DNA of 5,781 bases from an uncultured Desulfobacterales bacterium. Its GTDB lineage: Bacteria > Desulfobacterota > Desulfobacteria > Desulfobacterales > G020354645. Each line of letters begins with the position of its first letter. The stretch's first letter is position 1. The translations under genes were made by a program, and so were the position numbers. The notes beneath the pieces were generated by a model. It was not told the DNA's origin and searched no databases. It was given only the letters and a program-made list of their open reading frames with translations. This document shows positions 5,570 to 5,781 of this stretch, in pieces. The stretch is from positions 1 through 5,781 of the forward strand of contig CAMYNZ010000251.1 of NCBI GenBank assembly GCA_947259865.1, in the 5' to 3' direction.

Positions 5570-5781
5570 GAAGATCCGCCTCTGGAGGAGTGCCCCAGAT
5601 TCAAGGCGTCCAAGGGCGAAGTCGTCCGCCAAAGCACTCTGGCGGACTGCGAGCCTTTGGCAACCAGCCAGAGGCTGACAAGCGCAGAAGGTGGGGTATT
5701 CCGCCAAAGATCTCTGGCGGATAAACATCGGCTTGCCCGCCTCTGGCGTGGCTTTCCCGACCTGGTGGGTCGTCTTGTCCC
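5570..5781. repeat. GC-rich cluster of short CCGCC/GGCGG palindromes
   Basis: Composition shifts sharply from AT-rich to GC-rich around 5570. TCCGCCA (5625-5631) pairs with TGGCGGA (5640-5646), and a near copy pairs 5700-5706 with 5715-5721; the two 22-base units differ at only two positions. Smaller stems are CCTC/GAGG at 5579-5588, CAGCC/GGCTG at 5665-5677, CGCC/GGCG at 5738-5748 and GACC/GGTC at 5759-5771. The word CTCTGG recurs with the hairpins. The 71-codon minus-strand open frame across it (5513-5728) matches nothing I know and looks fortuitous. This is probably repetitive intergenic DNA or the edge of a larger repeat beyond the window. Confidence 0.5.

Overview
The window carries a nearly complete sn-glycerol-3-phosphate (G3P) / glycerophosphodiester uptake locus on the minus strand, in the order ugpB (binding protein), ugpA and ugpE (two permeases), ugpC (ATPase), and then the first 39 codons of a glycerophosphodiester phosphodiesterase (ugpQ) running off the left edge. 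This is the ugpBAECQ order of Escherichia coli, and all four transporter proteins resemble the E. coli proteins along their full length as I remember them. The organism is a Gram-negative bacterium. Moderate GC and the style of the short palindromic intergenic repeats suggest a member of the Desulfobacterota, but that is a weak inference from memory and nothing in the window proves it.

Layout: 1-119 is the start of ugpQ; 162-189 is an intrinsic terminator; 254-396 is a 143-bp element with perfect 17-bp terminal inverted repeats whose right end shares one base with the ugpC stop codon. Then come ugpC (396-1478), ugpE (1540-2382), ugpA (2394-3275) and ugpB (3355-4776), all on the minus strand. 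A perfect 12-bp hairpin lies between ugpB and ugpA. Upstream of ugpB, a second and different element (4848-5062, 33-bp terminal inverted repeats with two mismatches) separates the gene from the most promoter-like sequence (about 5081-5110). From 5063 to 5300 there are operator-like palindromes, possible tiny plus-strand ORFs and a good plus-strand terminator with no recognised gene to serve. The right end (about 5570-5781) is a GC-rich cluster of short CCGCC/GGCGG hairpins that continues beyond the window.

How the genes work together: UgpB captures G3P or glycerophosphodiesters outside the inner membrane and delivers them to the UgpA-UgpE channel, which two UgpC subunits energise. UgpQ then cleaves the diesters to G3P plus an alcohol. 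The unusual points are that UgpB is a predicted lipoprotein with a leucine-zipper-like spacer instead of a plain secreted protein, that two unrelated inverted-repeat elements sit at the two ends of the transporter operon, and that unexplained plus-strand signals lie upstream. I found no convincing entirely new system. The best candidates for novelty are the zipper-tethered UgpB and the orphan plus-strand unit at 5104-5284.
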